From positions 744,001 to 808,000 of the forward strand of contig JAZKDB010000002.1 of the NCBI GenBank assembly GCA_040387755.1: DNA of 64,000 nucleotides, read 5' to 3'. The translations under genes were made by a program, and so were the position numbers. Below the pieces are notes generated by a model, which saw only the letters and a list, made by a program, of their open reading frames with translations, was not told the DNA's origin and made no database searches. Position 1 is the first letter of the stretch. Every line of letters begins with the position of its first letter. This document shows positions 42,314-49,845 of this stretch, piece after piece. The DNA is from Rurimicrobium sp040387755. Lineage in GTDB: Bacteria > Bacteroidota > Bacteroidia > Chitinophagales > Chitinophagaceae.

Positions 42314-43450
42314 ATGGAAGTTTTAGACAAACAATACATTCAAATCAAATGCATCAAGGCTATTCAACCTATTGGAGTTATGTTCGTTGGTGTTATTGAT
42401 AGCGCTGATCTAGAGAAAATAACTTTTGCAGATGTTAGAAGACTAAGAGATGATTCAGATAATCGAGCAGTAGAAGATTATATTGGGATTCAAAGAAAAT
42501 TAGATCCAAATCGGGTCAAAAATGAGATTGGAAAATACGTAAATCTTGTTGATGCAACATTTCCTAACAGCATTATACTTTCAATATCTTCCGAACATGC
42601 GCAATATGATGAGCAAACGGGAATGTTATCAATCTTATATCAAGATGATATTGCCAAAGTCTTAGATGGCCAACATAGAATTGCAGGATTTGATTATTAT
42701 AATTTTGGGGAAAATACATTCCAATTAATTGTAACTATTTACATAGATATGGAACTAGAAGATCAAGCAATTGTCTTTGCAACTATAAACAAAGAACAAA
42801 GAAATGTAAGTGGATCTCTTGTCGCGGATTTATTTGCATTTGCCGAATCAAGAAGTCCCCAGAAAACAGGTCACAATATTGCAAGGGCTTTAAATAATAA
42901 AGTAGGAAGCCCTTTCTTTAATAAAATCAAAATTTTAGGAAATGCTGATTCAAAAACAGAAACAATTACACAATCGACATTTGTCGAAGCAATTTTAAAA
43001 TATATTACTCGGGACAAGCAATCTGATAGAGATTTTTATAGGCGAAACAAAAATAAAACGAATGCCAAATTAGATCCGACTCCGGAAAAGGATAGAGATA
43101 AACTCATTCTTAGGAATATATTTATTGAGGACACAACAGATATTAAGATCGCACAGATAATTTGGAATTATTTTTGGGCTGTTCAAGAAAAATGGCCGAA
43201 CGCATGGAATGAACCAGCTAACAATAATATTTTAAATAAGTCCACTGGGTTTATTGCTTTAATGAGGTTTTTTAAAACAGCTTATTTAAGCTTTAACAAA
43301 GCAGATTCTGTAATTTCTAAAGAAGAGTTTAAAACAATTTTTGATCGCATTACTTTAACTGAGGAAGATTTTAATCCTCAAAAGTACTTACCTGGAGGAA
43401 TTGGCCAAAGTGCTTTATTAAGCGACCTTAAAGCCCAAAGTGGGCATTAA
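42314..43450 (+). CDS. DGQHR-domain (DndB-like) protein
   Basis: 378 aa. The defining motif VLDGQHRIAGF is at residues 116-126, followed by TIYIDMELEDQAIVFATINKEQRNVSGSLVADLFAF, as in DGQHR-domain proteins. The best known members, DndB proteins, belong to phosphorothioate DNA-modification loci and regulate them, and others sit with restriction-like genes. No dndACDE genes are present here. The C-terminal 150 residues are helical and unassigned. It is the third gene of the islet operon; a regulatory or DNA-binding partner of the methylase is inferred from context. Confidence 0.82.
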   Translation: MEVLDKQYIQIKCIKAIQPIGVMFVGVIDSADLEKITFADVRRLRDDSDNRAVEDYIGIQRKLDPNRVKNEIGKYVNLVDATFPNSIILSISSEHAQYDEQTGMLSILYQDDIAKVLDGQHRIAGFDYYNFGENTFQLIVTIYIDMELEDQAIVFATINKEQRNVSGSLVADLFAFAESRSPQKTGHNIARALNNKVGSPFFNKIKILGNADSKTETITQSTFVEAILKYITRDKQSDRDFYRRNKNKTNAKLDPTPEKDRDKLILRNIFIEDTTDIKIAQIIWNYFWAVQEKWPNAWNEPANNNILNKSTGFIALMRFFKTAYLSFNKADSVISKEEFKTIFDRITLTEEDFNPQKYLPGGIGQSALLSDLKAQSGH

Positions 43451-43601
43451 ATATACCACAACAAACTAATTAAAGATTCGAGAAATTGCTACAAATTATT
43501 TGGACATTAATTCGGACAAAATAAAAATAAATACTAATTGTAAAGCTAACATTACTAACATGAGTTCTCCTGAAAAAGGACAAAAAAAGGGTTCCAACAA
43601 T

Positions 43602-43623
43602 TTCGATTCCCGTACGTGCTACA
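43602..43623 (+). repeat. attR-like direct repeat
   Basis: An exact 22-bp copy of 40740-40761. It is not a second tRNA, because the anticodon and D arms are absent upstream. It marks the right end of the islet. Confidence 0.8.
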
Positions 43624-43658
43624 AAAACGGGAACAAATTAATTTTTGTTCCCGTTTTT
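43623..43658 (+). terminator. Terminator after attR (ancestral tRNA-Glu terminator)
   Basis: A 15-bp stem (43623-43637 with 43644-43658, loop 43638-43643) followed by CTTTTTT. Lying just behind the displaced tRNA end, it is probably the original terminator of tRNA-Glu. It may also end the minus-strand regulator operon. Confidence 0.7.
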
Positions 43659-43724
43659 CTTTTTTAGTACAATAAAATGCTTTTTGAATTGCTTGCAATA
43701 GTTATAAGCAATGGTGTTAGTTAG

Positions 43725-44390
43725 TTAGTTAGTTTTAGGATTCTTAATGCTACCATACCCTAATTGTATAGCAGCCAACATCAAACTTACTCTAGAACTC
43801 AATTTTAACTTTGAACACAATCGGTCTTTAATTCCACATATAGTTTTGTAAGACACCTTCATTTCTATTGCGATTTCACTGTAACTAAGTTCGCTGCAAA
43901 CGTACCTCAACAACTCAACCTCTCTGTTATTAAGCATATCCTTCTTGAAGTGAGTAGATTTTATTAGTTCATACACTTCATCGTTTGCGAACTCTGAATA
44001 ATAATAACCTGTATCATAAATAGATTGTATCGCCTTATAAATTTCATTCGGATCACAACTTTTGAGTAAATAGCCATTTGCTCCGGAGCGTATCATCTCA
44101 AAAATGTAATACTCCATATCAAAAGCTGTAAAAACCAAACACCCCATATTGGGCCATCTTTTCTTTATTTCCTTTAATAAGGTTGCGCCATTCATTACTG
44201 GCATATTGATATCTAACAGGCAAACATCTGGTATTACTTCAGTCATCAGCAGCTTGTTCAATAAATCTTTGCCATTCTCACCTTCAATAATAACGTTGAT
44301 TGACTCAAAAGAACTCAGGGTGCTGATCATCCCTTTTCGCACAGCAGTATGATCATCTGCATAGGCCACTTTTATTGGTAATTGCTCCAT
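43725..44390 (-). CDS. NarL/LuxR-type response regulator 1
   Basis: 221 aa. The receiver domain has an acidic pocket (D12, D13), phospho-acceptor D60 (LLDINMPVMNG), a T/A position (FTAFD) and K in LLKSCDP. The C-terminal LuxR helix-turn-helix is LNNREVELLRYVCSELSYSEIAIEMKVSYKTICGIKDRLCSKLKL. It binds DNA when phosphorylated, by family precedent. It is the last gene of a five-gene minus-strand cluster, 42 bp after the histidine kinase. It is a paralogue of the first gene in that cluster. Confidence 0.92.
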   Translation of the reverse strand: MEQLPIKVAYADDHTAVRKGMISTLSSFESINVIIEGENGKDLLNKLLMTEVIPDVCLLDINMPVMNGATLLKEIKKRWPNMGCLVFTAFDMEYYIFEMIRSGANGYLLKSCDPNEIYKAIQSIYDTGYYYSEFANDEVYELIKSTHFKKDMLNNREVELLRYVCSELSYSEIAIEMKVSYKTICGIKDRLCSKLKLSSRVSLMLAAIQLGYGSIKNPKTN

Positions 44391-44432
44391 TGTAAAATGC
44401 TTTAAAGGCCAATTAATCTTTGTTGATTAAAA

Positions 44433-45227
44433 TTATTCAAACTGGGTATCAAATTTAATATCCTTTATTATCAACTTAACGAGACAACCCTTTGCGGTAT
44501 CAGAATTTATAATCAATTGCCCGTTTAGATATTCTGCTCTCTCCCTCATGTTATTGATTCCTATTCCATCTCTGGCGTGCATTACTTCTCCTGGCAATCC
44601 AATACCATTATCCTGGATGCTCATCTTAAAATAATCCTGACCGTACTCCAAAAGTAAAATGATATGATCTGCACCGGAATGCTTTAAAATATTATGAAAT
44701 GCTTCTTGTGCAATTCTGTAAACAATCAATTGGGATTCCGGAATCAGACGTTTTGCCTGGCCTTGTATATCAAACTCAAATCCGATATTACTAAAGCTCC
44801 TTATATGCTCCAGATCCTGCTCCAGCAAAGCATGCAGATGTCTGGATTTTATATAATTCTGATTCAGAGAATGGCTGATATTTTTAGCATCGCGCATTAT
44901 CTGCTGCGTCAGCTCAGCCGTTTCTGCAATCAATCCGGTTAATTCCTCATTCCCCTCAGACAAACGATGTATTTTATACAAACTCGCTCTGACCAGACTT
45001 GCAGATTGTCCTATATTATCATGCAATTCTTTCGAAATTTGATTCATCATTCGCTCATTTTCTTCTATATGCAAGCGTCTTGATTCGCTGATCATTTGGT
45101 TCTTCTCCAAATGCAAAAAATTGAGCCTGCTGTTATGCCGAATTAGCAATACAGTAATAATTATACCCAACAACATGAAGAGCATAGAAACAGCGAATAC
45201 CAATATCGTAAATTGATTAGATGGCAT
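44433..45227 (-). CDS. Sensor histidine kinase of the NarX/DegS (HisKA_3) type
   Basis: 264 aa from the ATG at 45227. One TM helix (about 7-29) is followed by a short linker and the dimerisation helix with phospho-acceptor H69 in ISKELHDNIGQ. The HATPase domain has an N-box AFHNILKHSGADHI and a G-box QDNGIGL. No extracytoplasmic sensor domain exists in this protein, so sensing may be done by the overlapping upstream membrane protein. Their coding regions overlap by 11 bp. It pairs with one or both NarL-type regulators. Confidence 0.9.
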   Translation of the reverse strand: MPSNQFTILVFAVSMLFMLLGIIITVLLIRHNSRLNFLHLEKNQMISESRRLHIEENERMMNQISKELHDNIGQSASLVRASLYKIHRLSEGNEELTGLIAETAELTQQIMRDAKNISHSLNQNYIKSRHLHALLEQDLEHIRSFSNIGFEFDIQGQAKRLIPESQLIVYRIAQEAFHNILKHSGADHIILLLEYGQDYFKMSIQDNGIGLPGEVMHARDGIGINNMRERAEYLNGQLIINSDTAKGCLVKLIIKDIKFDTQFE

Positions 45228-45876
45228 TTTTCTTAAGCATTTTGGGATAGTAGAAAAAAACAGCTGTATAACCAAAGTTGACCAACATAGTAATTATTGT
45301 AAGCGATAATTCGATGTACTTAAAGTTAACTGTCTGCACTGTATAGTACTTATAAATCATCCATTGTATCATCGAAAAGCACCAGTAAATCAGCAATATC
45401 CATGCAAACCAAAAATGAGGAGAGTAAATAATCTTATACAAAGAATGACTCTTTTGGGCTATTAAATTATCCATTGAAATAATAGACATCAGAATAGTAA
45501 TAGTACCCATATAAGCCAGATAAGTACTATTGATAGAAAAGAATGAATGCACCAATAATAAACTGCTTATCCATACAATTATGCTAATAGAAGCAATATA
45601 AAGCCCGAGCTTCTTTCTTTTAAAGAGGTCAATACTATTACCGTAATAAAAGCAAAGAATCAATGTCATCAAAATCTGTACAATGTTGTACACCCAAAGA
45701 TTATTATGATATTGAATGGCGCAGAACAAAGCAATAACCTCACCCAAAAATGAGGTTATTGCCAGATAGAAAATAAAACGTGTGGGCTTATCAAACAAAG
45801 TATATCTTTTGATGCCCATAAGAACAGGCAAAAAAGAAGATATAAGGTAAAGCACACTTTCGATGAAATAACTCAA
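45217..45876 (-). CDS. Six-to-seven-TM membrane protein linked to the kinase
   Basis: 219 aa if the TTG at 45876 is used; the frame stays open to 45936, with another TTG inside the lipoprotein gene, so the start is unsettled. The chain is almost all hydrophobic helices with short polar loops, without a family I recognise. It overlaps the kinase gene by 11 bp. A likely role is membrane sensor or partner for the histidine kinase, which itself has no sensor domain. That is inference from gene order. Confidence 0.6.
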   Translation of the reverse strand: MSYFIESVLYLISSFLPVLMGIKRYTLFDKPTRFIFYLAITSFLGEVIALFCAIQYHNNLWVYNIVQILMTLILCFYYGNSIDLFKRKKLGLYIASISIIVWISSLLLVHSFFSINSTYLAYMGTITILMSIISMDNLIAQKSHSLYKIIYSPHFWFAWILLIYWCFSMIQWMIYKYYTVQTVNFKYIELSLTIITMLVNFGYTAVFFYYPKMLKKNAI

Positions 45877-45887
45877 TGATAAAATAT

Positions 45888-46382
45888 TTAATATAGAGGT
45901 ACTCCTGCTGTTCCTGAAGGACAGGAATTGGGGCAAGGGCGAGCAAAATTCAATATCATATTATTGTACAAAACAGTATTACCGGCATTATTGACTCCTG
46001 AAATCAGAAAAGTTAAAGCCCCACTTTTATAGCCTGCAGGAATATTCTGTTTTCCCTGGTTGATGTAATTTAGAGTATGTGCCAATTTGATTTGAACTCT
46101 GGTAACAGAAGGACTATCTAATAAAGCCCTTAACTCTTCTGCATCAAATGTGACTGAGCATAAATCCGAATCATTGGAGGGATAATTGATACTGTTTATA
46201 TAACTGCTTATCATCTTATTGGCTGAATCAATACTGATAAAACCTGGATAACTTGTTGGAGGTGTTGACCTAGCCCCTACTGATGGAATATTTGCATCTG
46301 TTGTCTTTTCGTCTTTTACAGTGTTGTCGCTGCAAGAAGCAAATACTAATAATGCAGCCATTGCTGAAATTGTTTTCTTCAT
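45888..46382 (-). CDS. Small lipoprotein of unknown function
   Basis: 164 aa. A lipoprotein signal peptide with lipobox LVFASC (Cys near residue 17) is followed by a short disordered linker. A compact domain follows with strands (FISIDSANKMISSYINSI, LCSVTFDAEELRALL, TRVQIKLAHTLNYIN, ALTFLISGVNNAGNTVLYNN). The C-terminus is CPNSCPSGTAGVPLY, where two Cys may pair. It lies six bp after the first response regulator gene and before the membrane protein, so it probably belongs to the sensory module at the envelope. Confidence 0.7.
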   Translation of the reverse strand: MKKTISAMAALLVFASCSDNTVKDEKTTDANIPSVGARSTPPTSYPGFISIDSANKMISSYINSINYPSNDSDLCSVTFDAEELRALLDSPSVTRVQIKLAHTLNYINQGKQNIPAGYKSGALTFLISGVNNAGNTVLYNNMILNFARPCPNSCPSGTAGVPLY

Positions 46383-46388
46383 AGATAT

Positions 46389-47063
46389 TTAATTTGAAAA
46401 ATTGGATGACTCAATTGTAAAATAACCTAGTTGAATAGAGGCCATAGCAAGCCCGATGCGCGTATTGACACCGAGTTTTACACAAAGTCTCTCTCTGATT
46501 CCGTCTACTGTTTTAAAAGTGGTATTCATTTGAACCGCGATATCAGCATAGCTCATTTCAGTACATACATAGCGCAACAATTCCACTTCTCTGTCAGCAA
46601 AAAGAGCATTCTTGAATTTCTTATTCTGTACAAGGTTGAAAGCAATATGATTTGCAGTTTCCGAAAAATAATATCCATTCTCATAAATAGAATGAATAGC
46701 CAAATTCAATTCATCCGGATCGCAACTTTTAAGCAGATAACCATTGGCTCCACATCGTACCATTTCTATAATATAGGATTCAAATTCGAAAACTGTAAAC
46801 ACCAGACAACCCATCTTTGGCCAACGCTTCTTGATTTCCTGCAAAAGCACAAAGCCATCCATTCTAGGCATATTTATGTCTATAAGGCAGATATCAGGCA
46901 ATACACTTGCTTCAAGTATATTTTGTAATAATTCCTCGCCATTTTTACCTTCTACTATAACCTTTATTGATTCATCCGCTTCCAAATTGGAAATAATACC
47001 TTTCCTAACAGCGACATGGTCTTCGGCATAAGCAAGGGTGATTAATCTGGGAATTGGTTTCAT
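46389..47063 (-). CDS. NarL/LuxR-type response regulator 2
   Basis: 224 aa, first gene of the cluster. The receiver has E14/D15, phospho-acceptor D62 (LIDINMPRMDG), FTVFE at the T-loop and LLKSCDPDEL. The LuxR-type helix-turn-helix is FADREVELLRYVCTEMSYADIAVQMNTTFKTVDGIRERLCVKLGV. It is clearly paralogous to the regulator at 43725. The palindrome CGTGGAAATTTCC (site C) lies 34 bp upstream of its start codon, as a possible autoregulatory operator. Confidence 0.92.
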   Translation of the reverse strand: MKPIPRLITLAYAEDHVAVRKGIISNLEADESIKVIVEGKNGEELLQNILEASVLPDICLIDINMPRMDGFVLLQEIKKRWPKMGCLVFTVFEFESYIIEMVRCGANGYLLKSCDPDELNLAIHSIYENGYYFSETANHIAFNLVQNKKFKNALFADREVELLRYVCTEMSYADIAVQMNTTFKTVDGIRERLCVKLGVNTRIGLAMASIQLGYFTIESSNFSN

Positions 47064-47096
47064 TTGGTAAAAATATAGCGATGATATTTATAAAAA

Positions 47097-47112
47097 CGAG
47101 GAAATTTCCACG
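47097..47112 (-). promoter_or_regulatory. Palindromic site C upstream of the regulator cluster
   Basis: On the minus strand this reads CGTGGAAATTTCCTCG, matching sites A (18048) and B (40957) over the first 13 bases. TATATTTT, near the -7 consensus, begins 35 bases from the start of the site, close to the 37-base offset of A and B. Binding by one of the adjacent NarL-type regulators is inferred. Confidence 0.45.
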
Positions 47113-47422
47113 ACTTTTCAAGTTTTTTTCCTCAAAAATGGAATTAAGCAACTAGTTTATTTTTATATGAGGCCCAAAAGTCCAAAAAATATACTCTTCG
47201 ATATGATATACATAAAAAGTAACGGATGAGTATGCCAATTCTTTAATCAATTCTCTTTATTTGATTTATTGTAATCAAGGCTATTTCATTTCTCCAAATG
47301 AAAACAAAAATAGTGGGAATAGCCTTATTGATAAACATTTCAGATAAAACTGTTGTTTACAAAAGTTGATTTTTACTTCTATCAACTGTATTTGAAAAAC
47401 AAAATATTATCAGGCATTCATT
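47113..47422. other. Divergent intergenic region with an inverted repeat
   Basis: 310 bp without ORF. AGTTGAT (47364-47370) and ATCAACT (47381-47387) form a 7-bp inverted repeat 36 bp upstream of the CoA-transferase ATG and could be an operator or leader hairpin. I see nothing else that I would call. Confidence 0.35.
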
Positions 47423-48733
47423 ATGTTTAAATTTGCCAAAAGAAAACAAAGTATGCACAGAGAACATAGCTACACAAGTGCTGATGAAGCACTTCAATTG
47501 ATACAATCAAACAACAGAGTTTTTCTTCATGGCAGCGCAGCAACACCAATACATCTGATTAATAAACTGAAAGAACAGAAAAGCAGACTTCAAAATGTAG
47601 AACTGGTAGCAATTACCCTACAGGGAGTTGACCTCAATGACGAGCTATTTAAAGGTCATTTTTATATCAACTCCTTATTCGTATCAGAGAGCACCCGAAA
47701 AGCTGTAAATGGAACGATGGGTGATTACATTCCGGTATTTCTGAGTGAAATACCCAGCCTGTTTCTCAAAAACATTCTTCCGCTGGATGTTGCTATTGTA
47801 CAGGTTTCTCCACCCGACAAGCATGGATATTGCTCTCTGGGCACTTCTGTTGACATCGCAAGAGCGGCAGTTAGTGTAGCAAAAAAAATTATCGCACAAG
47901 TAAACCCGAATATGCCACGCGTGCATGGAGATGCATTTATTCCTTTTAATAAATTTGATGCTGCAGTTTGGGTTGATGAACCTTTACCAGAGGTGAGCTA
48001 TGCAGACTGCAGTACAGATGCGAATGAACAAATAGGTAAAATTGTTGCCGGGTTGGTGGAAGATGGAGCAACATTACAATTAGGTATTGGCACCATACCC
48101 GACTCAGTACTTAAAAACCTGAACAACCATAAGAATCTGGGTCTGCACACAGAAATGTTTTCGGATGGCGCTATAAAACTTATAGAAAATGAAACCATTA
48201 ATAATAAACTTAAAAAAATTGTACCAGGATATTGTGTAACATCCTTTCTGTTAGGCACTAAAAAACTTTACGATTTTGTAGATGACAATCCCATTATTAA
48301 ATCTCTGGATATCGCATATGTAAATGACCCCCGTGTGATTAGCCTCAACCCAAAAGTAACAGCTATCAACAGCGCTATTGAAGTGGATATCACAGGACAG
48401 GTTTGCTCGGATTCCATTGGCACTTACCAATATTCAGGCATTGGAGGCCAAATGGATTTTATACGCGGCGCAGCTCTATCTGAAGGAGGAAAGCCGATTA
48501 TTGCACTTCCCTCTACAACCAAGAATGGTATTTCGCGCATTGTTCCCTTTCTCAAAGAAGGTGCGGGTGTAGTCACAACAAGAGGACATATACATTGGGT
48601 GGTTACAGAATATGGAGCAGTAAATCTATTTGGCCTCAACATGGAGCAAAGAGCTAAGGCTTTAATTAAAATTGCACATCCCGATCATCAGGAATTTCTG
48701 GAAAGGAAATCATTTGAACGATTTAAATACTGA
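47423..48733 (+). CDS. Acetyl-CoA hydrolase/4-hydroxybutyrate CoA-transferase family protein
   Basis: 436 aa cytoplasmic family I CoA-transferase. Signatures: VFLHGSAATPIHLI near the start, VSPPDKHGYCSLGTSVD, TLQLGIGTIPDSVL, NLGLHTEMFSDGAIKL (holding the likely catalytic Glu), IGGQMDFIRGA and VVTEYGAVNLFG. It moves CoA between acetyl-CoA or another acyl-CoA and a carboxylate; the true substrate is not visible. The first ten residues (MFKFAKRKQS) may not be translated, as a second Met follows at residue 11. It is divergent from the two-component cluster. Confidence 0.85.
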   Translation: MFKFAKRKQSMHREHSYTSADEALQLIQSNNRVFLHGSAATPIHLINKLKEQKSRLQNVELVAITLQGVDLNDELFKGHFYINSLFVSESTRKAVNGTMGDYIPVFLSEIPSLFLKNILPLDVAIVQVSPPDKHGYCSLGTSVDIARAAVSVAKKIIAQVNPNMPRVHGDAFIPFNKFDAAVWVDEPLPEVSYADCSTDANEQIGKIVAGLVEDGATLQLGIGTIPDSVLKNLNNHKNLGLHTEMFSDGAIKLIENETINNKLKKIVPGYCVTSFLLGTKKLYDFVDDNPIIKSLDIAYVNDPRVISLNPKVTAINSAIEVDITGQVCSDSIGTYQYSGIGGQMDFIRGAALSEGGKPIIALPSTTKNGISRIVPFLKEGAGVVTTRGHIHWVVTEYGAVNLFGLNMEQRAKALIKIAHPDHQEFLERKSFERFKY

Positions 48734-48791
48734 TTCTATTCATAATAAAATTTAACAGGAATATTATTTGGTAATACAAAATCAAACTACT

Positions 48792-48810
48792 TACTTTGTA
48801 TTTCAAAGTA
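48792..48810 (+). promoter_or_regulatory. Operator-like palindrome 1, CreD operon
   Basis: TACTTTGTATTTCAAAGTA is a perfect dyad (7-bp arms, 5-bp centre) and overlaps a TTTG -7-like box. The 48820 start codon lies 10 bp downstream. A related dyad precedes creD at 49791. Confidence 0.55.
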
Positions 48811-48819
48811 CTTTTATAA

Positions 48820-49464
48820 ATGAAAAAAAATGAAGAACTCAACAGCCTCGATGCGCTAAATGATATAAAGCGTATTATGGAGCAGTCTACCCGATTCCTG
48901 TCGCTTAGCGGATGGAGTGGAATCTGGGCAGGCACTATAGCGATTCTGGGAGGAGCTATTGCTTACTATCTGTTTGAGGCTTATTATCAGGAGTATGATA
49001 TGCGAGGCTCATTTTCGGCAGCCAGTTATAATATACTGCTCAATAATCTTTTCATCCTTGCTTTTATTGTTGTGGATCTTGCCCTGGCAGGAGCATATCT
49101 ATTTACCAAAAGGAAAATCAAAAAACAAGGTTTGCCACTTTGGAATCAGGCCTCGAAAAGAATGCTGCTTAATATAGCGATACCAATGGTGGCAGGCGGA
49201 ATATTAATCTTGGGATTTTTGAAAAACGATGATTGGAAATACGTTGCACCTGCTTGTCTTATCTTTTATGGTTTGGCGCTCATAAATGGAAGTAAATACA
49301 CCCATAATGATATTCGCTATCTGGGTATTTTCGAATTAATCCTGGGATGCATTTGCATCTTTTTCCCGGGTTTGGGATTATATTTTTGGATCATGGGCTT
49401 TGGAATTTTGCATATTGTGTATGGCGTGGTAATGTGGAGAAAATATGACAGCAAAATTGATTAA
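48820..49464 (+). CDS. Membrane protein of the CreD operon
   Basis: 214 aa. A charged N-terminus (residues 1-30) precedes about six TM helices (from FLSLSGWSGIWAGTIAILGGAIAYYLF onward). A family with this N-terminus is often found next to an HTH_34-type regulator in Bacteroidota, but its function is unknown to me. It is the first gene after operator 1, and the regulator gene follows nine bp after its stop. Confidence 0.7.
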   Translation: MKKNEELNSLDALNDIKRIMEQSTRFLSLSGWSGIWAGTIAILGGAIAYYLFEAYYQEYDMRGSFSAASYNILLNNLFILAFIVVDLALAGAYLFTKRKIKKQGLPLWNQASKRMLLNIAIPMVAGGILILGFLKNDDWKYVAPACLIFYGLALINGSKYTHNDIRYLGIFELILGCICIFFPGLGLYFWIMGFGILHIVYGVVMWRKYDSKID

Positions 49465-49473
49465 TCTATCAAT

Positions 49474-49773
49474 ATGAAGAGAGAAATAGAACAACTGAAT
49501 AAAGTATTTGACAGCAGAATAAGAATTGGAATTATGAGCGCACTCATGGTTAATGAATCGATGAACTTCAATGATCTGAAAGCATTGGTGGATGCAACAG
49601 ACGGAAATTTAGCCACCCACTTTAAAACGCTTGAGGAAAATGGTTTTATCAAAATACAGAAAGGATTTATTGGCCGGAAAACAAATACACTATATGCTAT
49701 TACTAAAGCAGGCGAAAAGGCTTTCAGAATTCATCTGGAAGCATTAGAAAAAATAATCAAAAGCATGAACTAA
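49474..49773 (+). CDS. HTH_34-type winged-helix transcriptional regulator
   Basis: 99 aa. Winged-helix fold similar to the ArsR/MarR group: LNKVFDSRIRIGIMSALMVNESMNFNDLKALVDATDGNLATHFKTLEENGFIKIQKGFIGRKTNTLYAITKAG. The recognition helix is near TDGNLATHFKTLEE and the wing near FIGRKTNTLY. It has no ligand domain or cysteines. It lies between two copies of the ACTTTG-N5-CAAAG dyad, which is the natural operator candidate, so autoregulation is inferred. Confidence 0.85.
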   Translation: MKREIEQLNKVFDSRIRIGIMSALMVNESMNFNDLKALVDATDGNLATHFKTLEENGFIKIQKGFIGRKTNTLYAITKAGEKAFRIHLEALEKIIKSMN

Positions 49774-49790
49774 ATTTTTTTGCTCAATTC

Positions 49791-49807
49791 ACTTTGTAAT
49801 TCAAAGC
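49791..49807 (+). promoter_or_regulatory. Operator-like palindrome 2, before creD
   Basis: ACTTTGTAATTCAAAGC has the same ACTTTG-N5-CAAAG dyad as 48793-48809, with one mismatch at the end. It lies 39 bp before the creD start and 17 bp after the regulator stop. Confidence 0.5.
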
Positions 49808-49845
49808 ACTTTTTAAAATATTCCTAACAATCAAAAATTAAAAAA

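Larger units (their letters stand above)
40740..43623 (+). mobile_element. 2.9-kb genomic islet inserted at tRNA-Glu
   Basis: The DNA between the exact 22-bp repeats carries three plus-strand genes (Dam-type methylase, 4-TM protein, DGQHR-domain protein) and no integrase. It is clearly more AT-rich than tpiA or the genes beyond. TCGGACAAAA occurs near both ends (40808-40817 and 43512-43521) and could be recombinase arm sites. The left end supplies a new terminator behind the tRNA. Most likely it was mobilised by an integrase in trans or is the remnant of a larger element. Confidence 0.7.

Noticed and set aside
41051..43450. Complete type II restriction-modification system
   Set aside because: No recognisable endonuclease motif in the membrane protein or the DGQHR protein.
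43602..43623. Second, truncated tRNA gene
   Set aside because: Only the T-loop and acceptor end are present; the repeat is exact and stops at 22 bp, as expected for an attachment-site copy.
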